Positions 10,545 to 23,503 of a stretch of 64,000 bases of DNA are shown here, piece by piece (position 1 is the stretch's first letter; each line of letters starts with the position of its first letter). The notes under the pieces were generated by a model. It worked only from the letters and a program-made list of their open reading frames with translations, was not told the origin of the DNA and searched no databases. The stretch is taken from positions 124,001 to 188,000 of the forward strand of contig JAQGBZ010000029.1 in the NCBI GenBank assembly GCA_034687125.1. Direction: 5' to 3'. Made by a program: the position numbers and the translations under genes. The stretch is from Neelides folsomi. Its lineage: Eukaryota > Arthropoda > Collembola > Neelipleona > Neelidae.

Positions 10545-13500
10545 ATGTCGGAAAAGAAGCACTTCGCCGAAGGCGGTAAGTCATTATATAATAATTCATC
10601 TTTATCTTATAATATTTAAAAGTAGACTTTGTAGTATTTTTGAAGATGAACATTTACTTTTTCTGTCTTATAAACTTGGAAATTACAAAATGAAGGACCT
10701 GGAAAATTGATTTATAAATTTGGTGATTTCAGAATTCGAGGCCCATATCAAGGGGCTCCAAGAGAAGAACCGATCAGCTGCTGCTGACGTTTCCGAGAAA
10801 GATCGAATTGGGTTTGCTGAGTCGGGAAAATTCTTTGATACAGACCTTTACAGCTCGGGGAATAAGTTTGATGGGTCAATGTACGTCGACTCAATTGGGC
10901 CAAATGACGATGCAGACGTAAGTTATAAGTTTTGTTTTTAATAATGTTTATCAGATTGCAATTAGGAAAATATTCTGTTACGTTTACCATGATTAATTTG
11001 TGTATTCAAATTGTTATAGGATGACGATGAAGAAATTCAACCCCAGCCAGGACGTACAAGACAAAATTACTCAGCTCCTTTATCAATTCTCAACGATATT
11101 CCACAAGTAAACGATGCATATTTTATAAGAATTTAATTACACTCTAATAACTGTGAGAAATGAAATGAATTTATTTTATTTTATTTTAGGCTGATAAAGA
11201 TGAAGATCCATTCGCGGCTCATAAGATTCCGACCATCAAGGAACGATTAAGTCACAATGATTATTTGAAGAAAGGAGGAAAGCAGGTCATTTCGCCGGAA
11301 CGAGCAGATTTATTTGCTGATGGTGGGTTAAGTTCTCTATTAATTTATTCTTAATTTAAGTTATGACTTACGTTAGAGTGTGTAATGTATCAAATCTAAG
11401 AGCTCTTCATTATACTCATAATGTATGAAATTGGAGATGGGGCAAAGGTAAGATGGAATCAAAAGTCAAGACGTGTGCTTTAGAATGGTTTGAATGTTGA
11501 GTGTGAATGGATAATGATAGGGAGAGACATTTTTATGATTACCAACTATACATAGATTTAATGTCGTTCATTTGCACGGATTTAGTCTGAAGGACAAACA
11601 AATGAAATCAGGTGCATCATTTTGAAGAGGCTGTGGAAGAGTTGGAATCTTCCTCACTTCGCTCCCCAAATCGAAAATGTAAGTGGTGACTTACAACTGA
11701 AATAACTGAATGAATTCATTCATTATCAATATTTGAGGTTGTTTTCCCCGTTTTTGAGGGACACCACGGGCTGTATATTTCTTTTGCTAAAGCCACTCTA
11801 CAATCCTTTTCAGATCCAAAATTTAAGGAGACGGTGGAGCGATGAATTGAAGAGGGGTCAGGTAAGCCGTCACATCGAGCAAACTCTCAAATCTCAATCT
11901 TTTCGTACCGCCTTTCGCCATTTCAATATTTCTGTCCATTTTTTGCATGTCCCGTAATATTTATCACTTGTTGTAGTAGGAGCAAAGAGTGAGAGTCGAG
12001 TGTGACTGCTACACGTGTTGACTAATGAAGAGATTATTTGTAGGTGCGAATTTAGATATGCCTTGGCAAGATGAATGTCGCCATCATTGCCCCGTCGACA
12101 CAACATTTCTGAGGATGTTGAGGGGCTTTGATTTCATCCACACTACACTGAAGTACGTTTCTGAAGAACAGATTGTGAAGCTCGCGCTATTGTCAACATC
12201 AATTTTTGTCAATGACAATTTTTAATATTTTTTGTAATTTCTATTCATTTTCTTTATATTTGTTTATCATGACTAGTGACTTAATATTTATGATGACAAT
12301 TGCGTATTCTGGTAACATTGTTTTCAACTTCAAATCATCAGGACCAATGTGATTTTTAGGATTTAATATGAATAAGAATTAGGCAATAGTTCTATTTGAT
12401 TGATTTCTCATTGTTCTTTCTTTTGTTTTCTATAGGAGGGAAAACGCCGCAAGCAGGGGCCAGAGGTTATGCCGATGTCATGAGGGAGCGACTTGTTCAA
12501 AAGGAAGAATCGGAAGTAAGACTTTTTTTCAAAACTGTTCAGATTTAAATTCTCCATTATAATTCTAAAATCATTTTAACGCAAAGTCACTCAAAAACTT
12601 TTTACCCTTTAACTAATCTTTCATTTTCTTGTTAAAAATAGCTCAGAAGAAGAATTTTGGAGAAAGCTAAAGACGGAACGTTAAATCTTAATGGCGATAA
12701 AGCGGCTAAAAAGAGAGGCCGATGGGATCAAACTGCTTCTGACGAAAATTTGATTCCAGCTAAGAAAAAATCTAATTGGGATGCTGAGGTATGTAATATT
12801 GAGATTTTTTTAATTAAAACACGTACTCTTTAGTGCGTAATTATAAATATTTATTGTTTCATATATTTTTTTAATTAGACACCGGGTCACACTGGCTGGG
12901 ATGAAACACCAGGTCATCCAAGCTCAAAGGGGAGCGAAACTCCAGGAGCCACTCCAGGCACACAGCATATGTGGGATGCAACACCAGCTCATCCAATGAC
13001 CCCAGGTCATGCAACTCCAGGACATTCGGACATGCGAGGAGCTTCAATCAGACGGAACCGTTGGGACGAAACTCCGAAAACAGAGCGAGAAACTCCAGGC
13101 CATGCAAGTGGTTGGGCTGAAACTCCCAAAGTTGACCGAAGCGGAGTTGACATCATCCAAGACACTCCGACTCCATCAGCCAGTAAAAGGAAAAGTCGTT
13201 GGGACGAAACGCCGGCTGTGGCAATGACCCCGCAAACACCTGCCACCCCAATGACTCCTCATACACCTAGCATGAGCATGATGATGACTCCAGGAGGAGT
13301 GACGCCAATGGGAGCAAAAGCTATGGGAATGGCTACTCCTTCACCAAGCCAACTTCTTCAAATGACTCCTGAACAGCTTCAAGCATATCGTTGGGAGAAG
13401 GAAATTGATGAGAGGAATCGACCATTGTCGGACGACGAACTTGACACAATGTTTCCTAACGGATATAAAGTTCTACCGCCACCAGCGGGGTATATTCCTA

Positions 13501-16500
13501 TTAGAACACCTGCTAGGAAACTTTCGGCCACACCGACTCCTATTGCACAGACACCCCAAGGGTTCTTTATTCAAGATGAAGTTAAGGGAGGAACCAAATT
13601 GATTGATTCGCAACCAAAAGGGGGAAATCTTCCTTTTTTAAAACCAGAAGACGCCCAGTATTTTGATAAGCTTCTCATTGATGTTGATGAGGAGAGTTTA
13701 AGTCCCGAGGAGCAGAAGGAAAGAAAAATTATGAAACTTTTGCTTAAAATTAAAAATGGAACGCCACCGATGAGGAAATCAGCTTTGAGACAAATCACTG
13801 ATAAAGCGAGAGAGCTGGGCGCTGGATCTCTCTTTAATCAAATCCTTCCCTTGCTGATGTCGCCTACTTTGGAGGATCAAGAAAGGCATTTACTCGTCAA
13901 AGTTATTGATCGTGTACTTTACAAATTAGATGACTTGGTTCGACCTTATGTTCACAAAGTAAGTTCAATATTTATTTATTTATTTCACAAATATAAATTT
14001 GTTTATTTAAATTCGTAAGTACAAATATATATTTAATCTTTTACTTTTATTATTTAGATTTTGGTCGTAATTGAACCTTTGCTGATTGACGAAGACTACT
14101 ACGCTCGTGTAGAAGGCAGAGAAATCATTTCTAATTTAGCCAAAGCAGCTGGTCTTGCAACGATGATTTCAACAATGAGACCGGATATTGACAACATAGA
14201 CGAGTAATTTTTATTCCATTTATTCTAATTTCCAATCAATTAAAAAATTATACCAATATATTAGTTTATCTGTATTTTGAATATTTATATACTTAATTCT
14301 ATGTATTTTGTAGGTTCGTTCGTAATACAACTGCAAGAGCGTTCGCCGTGGTTGCATCTGCTCTTGGAATTCCGTCACTTTTGCCTTTTTTGAAGGCCGT
14401 TTGCAAAAGTAAAAAGTCGTGGCAGGCTCGACACACAGGAATAAAAATCGTACAGCAGATTTCTATCCTGATGGGCTGTGCGATTTTACCTCATTTGAAA
14501 AGTCTTGTGGAAATTATCGAACATGGGTTGGTCGACGAACAACAGAAAGTTAGGACAATTACGGCTTTGGCCATTGCAGCCTTGGCTGAAGCAGCAACAC
14601 CTTACGGAATTGAAAGTTTTGACTCTGTACTGAAACCTCTATGGAAAGGCATCCGCTCACATCGAGGAAAAGTAAGGATTGGTTTTCCCGTTCTTTCAAA
14701 TATATTCAAATCATTTATAATATTGTATATTTTTATAATTAAAATAAATTTGTTAATTCATGTTCATTAATTTTTATTTAATTTTTAGGGTCTTGCAGCT
14801 TTCCTAAAAGCAATTGGTTATTTGATTCCTCTCATGGATGCCGAGTATGCGAATTACTATACAAGGGAAGTCATGTTGATTCTCATCAGAGAGTTTCAAT
14901 CTCCTGACGAAGAGATGAAAAAGATCGTTCTTAAAGTCGTGAAGCAATGTTGTGCCACCGACGGTGTGGAACCTCAATACATTAAGGATGAAATTCTTCC
15001 GCATTTCTTTAAGCATTTCTGGAACCACCGGATGGCTCTTGACAAAAGAAATTACCGTCAACTAGTCGACACAACGGTTGAAATAGCAAATAAAGTGGGA
15101 GCATCGGAAATCATCAATCGAGTCGTGGATGATTTGAAGGACGAAAACGAGGTGTATCGTAAAATGGTTGTTGAAACCATTGAGAAGATTATGGCGAATT
15201 TAGGAGCAGCGGACATTGACTCAAGGCTCGAAGAACAGTTGATTGACGGAATTCTTTATGCTTTTCAAGAACAGACGACGGAGGACGTTGTTTTGTTAAA
15301 TGGTTTCGGAACCATTGTGAACCAACTAGGAAAGCGAGTCAAACCATATTTACCCCAAATTTGCGGAACGATCCTCTGGAGATTGAACAACAAGGCTGCA
15401 AAGGTTCGACAACAAGCTGCAGATTTGATTTCCAAAATCGCAGCTGTTATGAAAACGTGTCAAGAGGAAAAGTTAATGGGCCATTTGGGCGTCGTACTTT
15501 ATGAATATTTGGGAGAGGAATATCCTGAAGTTCTTGGAAGCATTCTCGGAGCTCTGAAAGCAATTGTAAATGTAATTGGAATGACTAAAATGACTCCTCC
15601 TATCAAAGATCTTCTCCCCCGTTTAACTCCAATTTTGAAGAATCGACACGAAAAGGTGCAGGAAAATTGCATTGATCTTGTAGGAAGAATTGCTGACAGA
15701 GGTCCCGAATATGTTTCTGCAAGAGAATGGATGAGAATTTGCTTCGAGCTCCTTGAACTTTTGAAGGCCCACAAGAAAGCAATTCGTCGAGCAACAGTAA
15801 ATACGTTTGGCTATATTGCGAAAGCTATTGGTCCTCATGATGTTTTGGCCACTTTGCTGAATAACTTGAAAGTCCAAGAGCGACAGAATCGTGTTTGCAC
15901 TACAGTTGCTATTGCCATCGTCGCTGAGACATGTTCTCCCTTTACTGTCCTTCCAGCTCTTATGAATGAATATCGAGTTCCGGAATTGAACGTTCAAAAC
16001 GGAGTGTTGAAATCCCTTTCCTTCCTCTTTGAGTATATTGGAGAAATGGGGAAGGATTACATTTATGCGGTGACATCGCTGTTTGAAGACGCTTTGATGG
16101 ACCGAGATTTGGTCCATAGGCAAACAGCGTGTGCGGCCATCAAGCATATGGCCTTAGGAGTATATGGATTTGGATGCGAAGACGCTCTCGTTCACCTTCT
16201 CAATTATGTCTGGCCCAATATTTTTGAAACTTCTCCTCATCTGGTACAAGCATTTATGGACGCAATTGAAGGGATGAGAGTTTCCCTTGGGAGTGTTAAA
16301 ATTCTTCAGTATACATTACAGGTAAACTCAGTTTTTGTTTTATCTAAACTTATCTTTAACTTTTTACCTTGACTTAACTATTATTTATTCTTTCACATTT
16401 ATAATTAAACAATTAATTAATATAAACTTTATTTTTCAGGGCTTATTTCACCCAGCGAGAAAAGTTCGTGATGTATATTGGAAAATCTACAATTCACTTT

Positions 16501-16598
16501 ATATAGGAGGTCAAGATGCTCTTGTTGCCGGATATCCTCGAATACCGAACGATGGAAAAAATAATTTTATCAGACATGAAATGGATTATGTTCTTTAA
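10545..16598 (+). CDS. SF3B1: splicing factor 3B subunit 1 (U2/U12 snRNP)
   Basis: Eleven coding exons: 10545-10575, 10733-10917, 11020-11106, 11190-11322, 12436-12515, 12642-12788, 12879-13958, 14058-14203, 14314-14671, 14789-16321 and 16440-16598. They encode 1312 residues (human 1304). The disordered N-terminus has U2AF-ligand motifs (GRWDQT, NWDAE, RNRWDET, KSRWDET) and many TPG/TPGH repeats that are cyclin-dependent kinase sites in other animals. From about residue 500 the HEAT-repeat superhelix is almost identical to human. The lysine corresponding to human K700, in QQKVRT, is about residue 708. It binds the branch-site helix in both the major (U2) and minor (U12) spliceosome. Intron 4 (11323-12435, 1.1 kb) is ten times longer than the others and holds candidate poison exons, listed separately. 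Confidence 0.98.
11612..11678 (+). other. candidate poison/decoy exon A in SF3B1 intron 4
   Basis: Preceded by AG at 11610-11611 and followed by a strong donor (AAT/GTAAGTGG). It is 67 bases long. After the G left by exon 4 it reads GASF and then an in-frame TGA, so inclusion would truncate SF3B1. The acceptor has a poor pyrimidine tract, so the donor is the better half. Confidence 0.3.
11814..11861 (+). other. candidate poison/decoy exon B in SF3B1 intron 4
   Basis: A 48-base segment framed by an excellent acceptor (CTACAATCCTTTTCAG) and an excellent donor (TCAG/GTAAGCC). Joined to exon 4 it reads [11 protein letters not shown]-like codons and then an in-frame TGA, so although its length is a multiple of three it would end translation early. 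SF3B1 intron 4 of mammals is known to contain decoy/poison exons; this one lies in the intron at the matching protein position (ADG|GKTP). Confidence 0.45.
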
Positions 16599-17819
16599 TT
16601 ATTGTTTATGTTTGTAGTACTTTAAATTTATAAGTTTAAAGTTATTTCTACAAGTGATTTAAATTTTTATTGTTTCTCACTGTTAAGTTTGTTATCAAAA
16701 TTGCATTGTACCATTTAATATAACTAATATTTATTCTATCAGAAGATTTCTAATAAACAGAAATGCGAAGAATTATGTACGTCTAAACTTATTGCTAGAC
16801 TATAAAATAGCAAAAAATGTTTCTAATTAAATTTTTTCTTTACCTAATTAACTTACTTACAATTAGATTCGTTATCCAATGTATTTGTTGTAAAATAAAT
16901 TAATTTTATTGACCTTTTAAATAATCAACCAAATTTTACTTAATTAAATTATTTTTAAACTTATTGACATATGTAGGTATAAATTGGGAAATCCTTAAAC
17001 CATCTTATGCAATAGCATCTAACATTAAAGCATCGAAACTTTTCCATCACACAAGGATCTAAATACAATACAATAGGTATTGTCCGGGAAAAATATGTTG
17101 AATGATTTTGCCTGTGATTATTTGATTATGATAGATGTTCCGACATTTTGGAACGCACGTTGTACCTTCGATAAAGACCACCCAGAAGTTCAAACCTCGT
17201 CCAAATACACTGGGACATGGTTCCATTACTCACCTAAATTCTCTTCTAACTTCATAAAATGAAAGGCCAAAATAATTCAACTTATTTTTCTCGAAGAATA
17301 CAGCGTACATTTAAAAAAGTACAATTTTTAATTTCATAAAAATCTTCTCTACTCTCCAGACGCTGAGCCAATGCATTTCGCGGGTTTTGAATTTGAATTA
17401 GAGTTACATAATATTAATTGCTATAATAATCAAATTCTAAAACCCGGGAACTGCATTGGTTCGGCGTCTGGAGAGTAGATTCGTTTCCATTTTTAGTTTC
17501 ATAAAAATTTTCTCTAGATTCTTTCCATTTTTAGAATCATAAAAATATCTACTTTTGTTTTTATTTATATTTTCATAAAAATCTTCTCTACTTTTGTATT
17601 CATTTTTAGTAGACAGCAATGTTGAAATCCCCTTACCGTTCGTTGATGTGGCGTTATTGTTATTAAGTATGATAATTGATAATGATAAATGATATGAATA
17701 AAAACGAATGTTTCTTTAATATATTTTATTACATAACGTTATGTCTTCGTGTCTATGAAAAAAATTATTTTTTATGAATACATACAATCATACAATTATT
17801 TTTATAAAATTAATCAAAT
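16599..17819. other. intergenic region between SF3B1 and PI-PLC 3' ends
   Basis: AT-rich DNA between convergent genes. It contains one palindromic element (17352-17475). Around it, imperfect copies of a ~20-base motif TCATAAAAATCTTCTCTACT lie at about 17333, 17500, 17535 and 17572, so the element appears to sit within or beside an older degenerate tandem repeat. No genes. Confidence 0.45.
17352..17475. mobile_element. TA-flanked palindromic MITE (mariner-type)
   Basis: Terminal inverted repeats of about 45 bases, CTCTCCAGACGCTGAGCCAA at the left and its near-complement at the right, around a short AT-rich centre with no coding capacity. TA dinucleotides flank both ends (17350-17351 and 17476-17477), the duplication expected for Tc1/mariner elements. 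The arms differ at several positions, so it is not very recent. Confidence 0.6.
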
Positions 17820-20800
17820 TCATTGTTGTAACGGTAAAGAGGTAGGGAGGCATTTAATAGATCTTAGATTCGACTTAATACTGGTTTGAATAATGTTATT
17901 TCCGAGGAAGAAGTCGGTTGCGATCACGTTGGCCTTTGGATACCAAGATTTGTCCTGAATCCAATACGTCATTGGAAGATTCACTATTGGATGATTAGAA
18001 AAACGTGAAAAGAGCTTAAGTTAAAATTTAAATTATTTTAGTGCAAGATGTGTTTCTTTGAATTACGGATTACCTGTTTGGGCCATTGGTCGTAGACCAA
18101 GATTTGGCCGAAGAACAACATCTAAAGGTTTTGGAGTAAATTCGGCCATTGCAGCCCAAATCTGACCTTTTCCACCTCTTTTCTTCAGAGAGTCACCTAA
18201 GAATTCTTTGAGTTCTGAAAGCGATCTTTTATCGCCCCATTCCTACATAAACGTAAAAATGAAATTTATTGCCTAATGATTGAATTAATTTTTAGTTTGT
18301 AAGTAGTATATTTTACTTATTTACCATTAGTATATTTCTCAATTAAAGGAATTTAACCTGAGGAAGAGGAGGCCACAGGTAATTAAACTGTTGAGCTGTT
18401 TTTGAGTCAGCATAAGAAATGATGACTGATTTGTTTGAGCTCCAAATTTCATTTGGAGTCGCATTTGGCCAGAGTGAGCTTGGAACAGCGTATTGCCCGA
18501 GCTCTGTGTTAAGGTAATCGACCAGTTGAGCGTGGCGATCTCTTCGCCCGTCAAAGCCAACCGGAAATCGATGAAAGTCAAGAATGACGACTTCTTTCGT
18601 TTCCTCAACAAACTTCTTCACATCAGCTACAAGTTCTGATAAAGGTCCCATTCGATAAAAGTTATGGTTGATCCAAAATTTCTCTGCAGAATTGGCATAA
18701 AACCCTACCCTGATGTCCAAATATCTGGCAACAAAAATCATCAATGTTTCATAGGTTTGTAAATCTTGTTACATAGTTCATTTATATTATGAACTTTCAA
18801 TATAAAGTAATCAATATTATTTGTTAATGCTTGAATTGAAAAAATGCTTTTTTACCTAATTCCGTGCATTAATTGCCTATACACCGACTCATCTTGACTG
18901 AAAGGAAACAAAGATATCAGTAGAGGAAAACCAATATCAATGTTATATAGTAATTACCATATATAAATTATTATTAATTTTAATGTGCTTGAAAGTATGT
19001 ATGTATCATAATATTGTATAGTATGTAAGTATATAGTAGACAGAGATATACAATGTGTCCTTTTAAGAACGTTACCAACGTGCAATGTTAAAGCATAGGC
19101 AAAGTCACCGAGGTCATGTCAATGTTCTATAAAATAATAAAACAGTAATTTTGCCCTATGCTTTAACATTGCACGTTGGTAACGTTCTTAAAAGGACACA
19201 TTGTATGTATTTCTAAAATACTTGACAAGGTATCGAACAAAGACGGTGTCAGAATTAGGTCCGTCGTATTCTCTCCAACTTCCAGAATTATGCGTCCCGG
19301 GAATCATCATTGAATACAGAGGCATGTCTCCAATAATATCCCTATTTTTTAAATTTAATTAATACCCCAATTTCTTAATTTTATTAGCTTACTTGTGATC
19401 TCTCATCCAGGTCGGATAAATTTTCAAGCTATTTGTCAAATTGATTTGATCGTTTTTGAAGAGAGCAACCCAATATCCCAGATGCACATTATTTTGAGAT
19501 AGAGGAAGACGATCGAGGCGAAATTCAGTCTTTATTGAGCTTCTTTCTACAATGAGAGGAATTCTTTCAAGCGGCTGAACTTCGGGGTTTTTCTCTGGGT
19601 CGCTGTCGAAGAGACCAATCCAATCTCCGTTCTCATTCTCGATGTTATTCCAGTTGACTTCAATTAGTCTATCTTGAAGAACTCCCCTTTTAGTCTTGGC
19701 AAGGGAGGAAACGGTGAGGAAGATTTCAGGACCATCAAAACAACCTGCAGAAGTCATTTTCCATGTGAATTTAAACTAAATCCGAGTTACCCATTTAACA
19801 CCATATAAAAGTTTCCAATCCTCCGCGTGTATTGATCCATGCTCTCATTCACTTGAAATTTTGCTAAACTCACACCATTCTATAGTACATGAATTTATTT
19901 TGTATTTTCATATGGTGATTCTTTGTTTCTTTATCATTACAGTGATTAAAATGCACTTCTTTATTACAATATCTATTTTCAATTAAAAATATTCCAATCT
20001 CTTAAATTGAGAAAATACAAAAATACATACGTATTTATAAATACATATCTGGTTTGAGTTCGCTATTTATGTAAAAGTGAGAGTGTGTGAGAAGGGGAGG
20101 ATTCTCATGGATGAGGTCAAGGAAAACTTTTTGCCCTGTTCACGTACATATATCGCACCTCTATTTATGCCATGAATGGTATGCCCGTACAAGTACGTAC
20201 GAGACACTCCAATGAAAATTGCTAATCGGGAGTTTACAATTTGCCTAACTACCTGTACTTCTCCCAATTTCCATCCACTAAACTCAATAACTCACTATCA
20301 GACTCATATATTTTGTTCATTATCTTTAGTTTATTTATTATTCATATTAATTTTTGAATTTGTATACAATATCATAAGTAATAAGGCATGTAAGTACTGA
20401 TATATTTTTACAACTTATATTTATCGATATTATATTAATATGGTAAGTAATGCATACATAATTACCTATATGTAGAGTATATTGCATATTACATTAAAGG
20501 TAGATATTTTATTGTACAGAAATATATATTTATGTATCTCCACATGCATGTAATGTATGGTAATTGTGGTTTTTATGTAGGTTGGTTGAGCGTGGGTTGA
20601 GTGTGGGTTGAGCGTGAGAGCTCAATGCTCAACTTAAGTTAAGTTAATGTACTGTGTGGTATTAGTATACTAATAAATCTGTAGTGTAATATGAAATAAA
20701 GTAAGTATGTATGTGTAATTTGATATACTTATTTCAGTTCAAAATCGCAAATGTGTGCATTATATGGAATGAACGTAAAACTCACCTGTGACCACGATCG

Positions 20801-20909
20801 AGTTTCTGTATGAAGATGATAAGATGGCCATTGACGTTGCTTGATAAACATGGTGAGATAATATGGTGATAAAAAGGAGGAACTTCATCCCCATCGATCG
20901 TGGTTTCAT
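17820..20909 (-). CDS. secreted PI-PLC X domain-containing protein
   Basis: Seven exons: 20909-20786, 19744-19393, 19341-19222, 18897-18856, 18724-18358, 18242-18074 and 17983-17820, giving 445 residues. The N-terminus is a signal peptide (MKFLLFITILSHHVYQATS). An arthropod-specific beta-rich N-domain follows, with NWNNIENENGDWIGLFDSDP and GYWVALF. The PI-PLC X box then appears: MMIPGTHNSGSW with the first catalytic His, VKNQDESVYRQLMHGIRYLDIRVGFY, and EVVILDFHRFPVGF with the second His. It resembles the insect PLCXD-like secreted proteins (Drosophila CG14945 group, from memory). There is no Y domain, so it is not a classical PLC; the substrate is probably a phosphoinositide or GPI-like lipid, but this is not known. 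Intron 1 is 1041 bases and intron 3 carries a MITE. Confidence 0.85.
19051..19203. mobile_element. TA-flanked long-arm MITE inside a PI-PLC intron
   Basis: Almost perfect inverted arms of about 50 bases (CAATGTGTCCTTTTAAGAAC at the left end and its complement at the right end) around ~50 bases of unrelated sequence. TA lies at both ends (19049-19050 and 19204-19205), as in Tc1/mariner derivatives. The arms are nearly identical, so the insertion is probably recent. It lies in the intron between coding exons 3 and 4. Confidence 0.75.
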
Positions 20910-22702
20910 TGGGGAAGAGAGTGGCGAACGGACGGAGGAGAGAGTCGTCCCCTTCCTCACGCTGACCGCAGGGCAGTCGGAGAGAAGATGAAGAAGGAGG
21001 TCAGTGGCGCCGGAAGAAAACACTTTTCCCGGAACACTTTCCCTCACTTTCGAGTCTCGCAGGATGAGAATTGGCAGAGAGGAAGCGGAAATCGATTCCT
21101 CATCACTCCAAACAGATGTGGAGACTTCTCAGGCTCCAGAGTCTTTTATCACATTTCAGGCGACAAGATGTATTTCATCAGACGGAGTCGATCTGCTACA
21201 GATCGAAGGACTTTTTTCTATCAAAGGAGATTATTCATTCCTTTGATCTGCGTCTCTTTAAAAGTTTCACTCTTGGGTTCTTTTATTAAGGCCGAACCAC
21301 ATCTACACTAGAGATAAAACTGATCTTTGAATAGACCTTCAGAGGTATATATCACTCAAATTCTCTCACAAATGAATAAAAATACAAATCTATCGAAGTA
21401 ATGCATAAGGTTATACTCTTACTATATAACGACACAGATCTCAATTTAATAATTAGATATACTAACAATAAGTTATATTCATATACATATTAATATATGT
21501 TTTATATTTGTGTTGAGTATAGTAGTACACGTTATGTATTACATAATATGCTTATTGATATACTGCAGATAGGTTTAGGTATGACATGTAATGAAAACAA
21601 TATGAATAAAACATATCTCGTGAGTTTGGTACACTTTTTTCAATTTGCTCTCATCTATTACAATAAGAGTTACTCTAACTGCTTACTATATACTTAGTAT
21701 ATGGTATTAAGAGTGTATTTTATATAGGTACTAGGTATATACACTTACATTTTTAGAGGTGGATATTGAATATGCAATTAGGGTTAGTATTAGGAATTAT
21801 AATTTTCAAATACTTTATTTACTTGTACTTAATTACTGATAGATGTGTACTTATAAAACAAAAATCTAAAAAATAATGCGTTATTGCTGCATACTAAAAA
21901 GCTACATAAATTATACGTGCGCTTAAAGTATGTATGTGCCATATCTAACATCTAAATACATGTGTAATATAAAGGTAAATAATATATTGCATATTAAAGA
22001 TAAAATTGGCTCAAATATAATTATTGTGTTGTGTGTTGTATATTCTTATATTTAAGAATTCAATACAGCCAATGAGGTATTTAATTTGAATTGAAGAATG
22101 GTAATACATAAAATGTTAATTTCATCATGATTTTATACATGTATACAAAGAATAATAAAATAAAGGTAGGTAGATGAGGATAACGAGTAATTATAAATCC
22201 ATGCATAGTTAATTAATTATATATTTCGTTAAACATTGTTAGACGGAAATTCAATGAATAGATTTCTTTTTATTGTTTTGGTGTATCTAACCTCATATTT
22301 CACCTAATTACCAACTAGGCTTAGATTTCCTTAAACATAATACATGCCTTAATAACCCTTCCAATTTTACCTAATATTATAATGTCGTCTATTTATGGAG
22401 TATAGCGTATACCAAGTCAATTTAAGTTAGAAACAAAGGAGAGGAGGTTGAATATATGGTATATAAGTAAGTAATACTAATAGTATATGGTATAGTGTAA
22501 AAACCATTTTAAATTATTAGCATAAAATAATTAGTGATTCTGCAAAATACTTTATATGCATGACCATTTGATTTCACGATTATGGCAATGAATTTTAGGA
22601 ATTCACTAGAACAAATTAGCGAATTGAAAACAACTAAACTCGTGTAGGTAATACTTTAACATTATGCTTGGGTAACGTTATAAATTGAAGACCCTATACA
22701 TA

Positions 22703-22777
22703 CAGAGTGAGTCTATAGTCGTTTCCGATTCTGAATCCGAAATATTAGAAATCGGAAACGACTTTAGACACACCCTG
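22703..22777. mobile_element. 75-bp TA-flanked mariner-type MITE
   Basis: Ends CAGAGTGAGTCTATAGTCGT and, complemented, CAGGGTGTGTCTAAAGTCGT, with about 28 bases of inverted repeat on each side and a ~18-base centre. TA flanks both ends (22701-22702, 22778-22779). The CAGGGTGTGTCTAAAGTCG-like ends resemble mariner termini. It is so short that only the two ends remain. Confidence 0.7.
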
Positions 22778-23503
22778 TACTTACACATCTGGTATTCATC
22801 TTCATCCCTTCAACTATCCATTTTAAAAATATTAATTTAGTCTTCCAATGAGTGAAATACTAAATAAATTCTACTCATATCATATAAATGACAATTTTTG
22901 TGAATTTTGGATAGAATTTTCGAAAGTAATAAAAAGGCTTCAATAGTTAGGTATAAGATATGGTTAATTACGTGTATAAATTGTCGAATTGGGATAAGGC
23001 CATAATGGCGCATTTTGCCTGATTAATTTTATATAAAAGTAGATCAATAACAACTCATTTCTAAAGCCGATTGCGTTAATGGATTTTTCTGATGCTTTTA
23101 TGAATAAAATGTAGAATGAAATGATTTAATTACCCTAACAATGTTCACAGTCAAAGGAAATCACCTTTATTCATTTAGTGAACTCTTATGGTTAGTAGAA
23201 GCTGGCGTTTTTGGAATTTTAGTAATTGATTGTAATATTTTCAAAATACTGTAAAAATATAACTAAATTACATACGTTGTGCATACAAATACTTAATACT
23301 TTATAAGAATAAAAATTAAGTGTATGTAGTTGAATCTTTATTGTAATAAATAAGTACTTGCTCAATGATTAAAAATAATCTATTAATTATTTTATATGTA
23401 ATCATAAGTTGATAACATTTAATCATTTATTTAACACAATTGACAGGCAATTGAAAATACTTTAAATGCAAACTATTTACAAACATATTTGAGAACATGT
23501 ATA

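Noticed and set aside
20584-20620. Short tandem repeat of GGTTGAGCGTG-like words
   Set aside because: Only three imperfect units of about 12 bases, too short to call a meaningful repeat or array.
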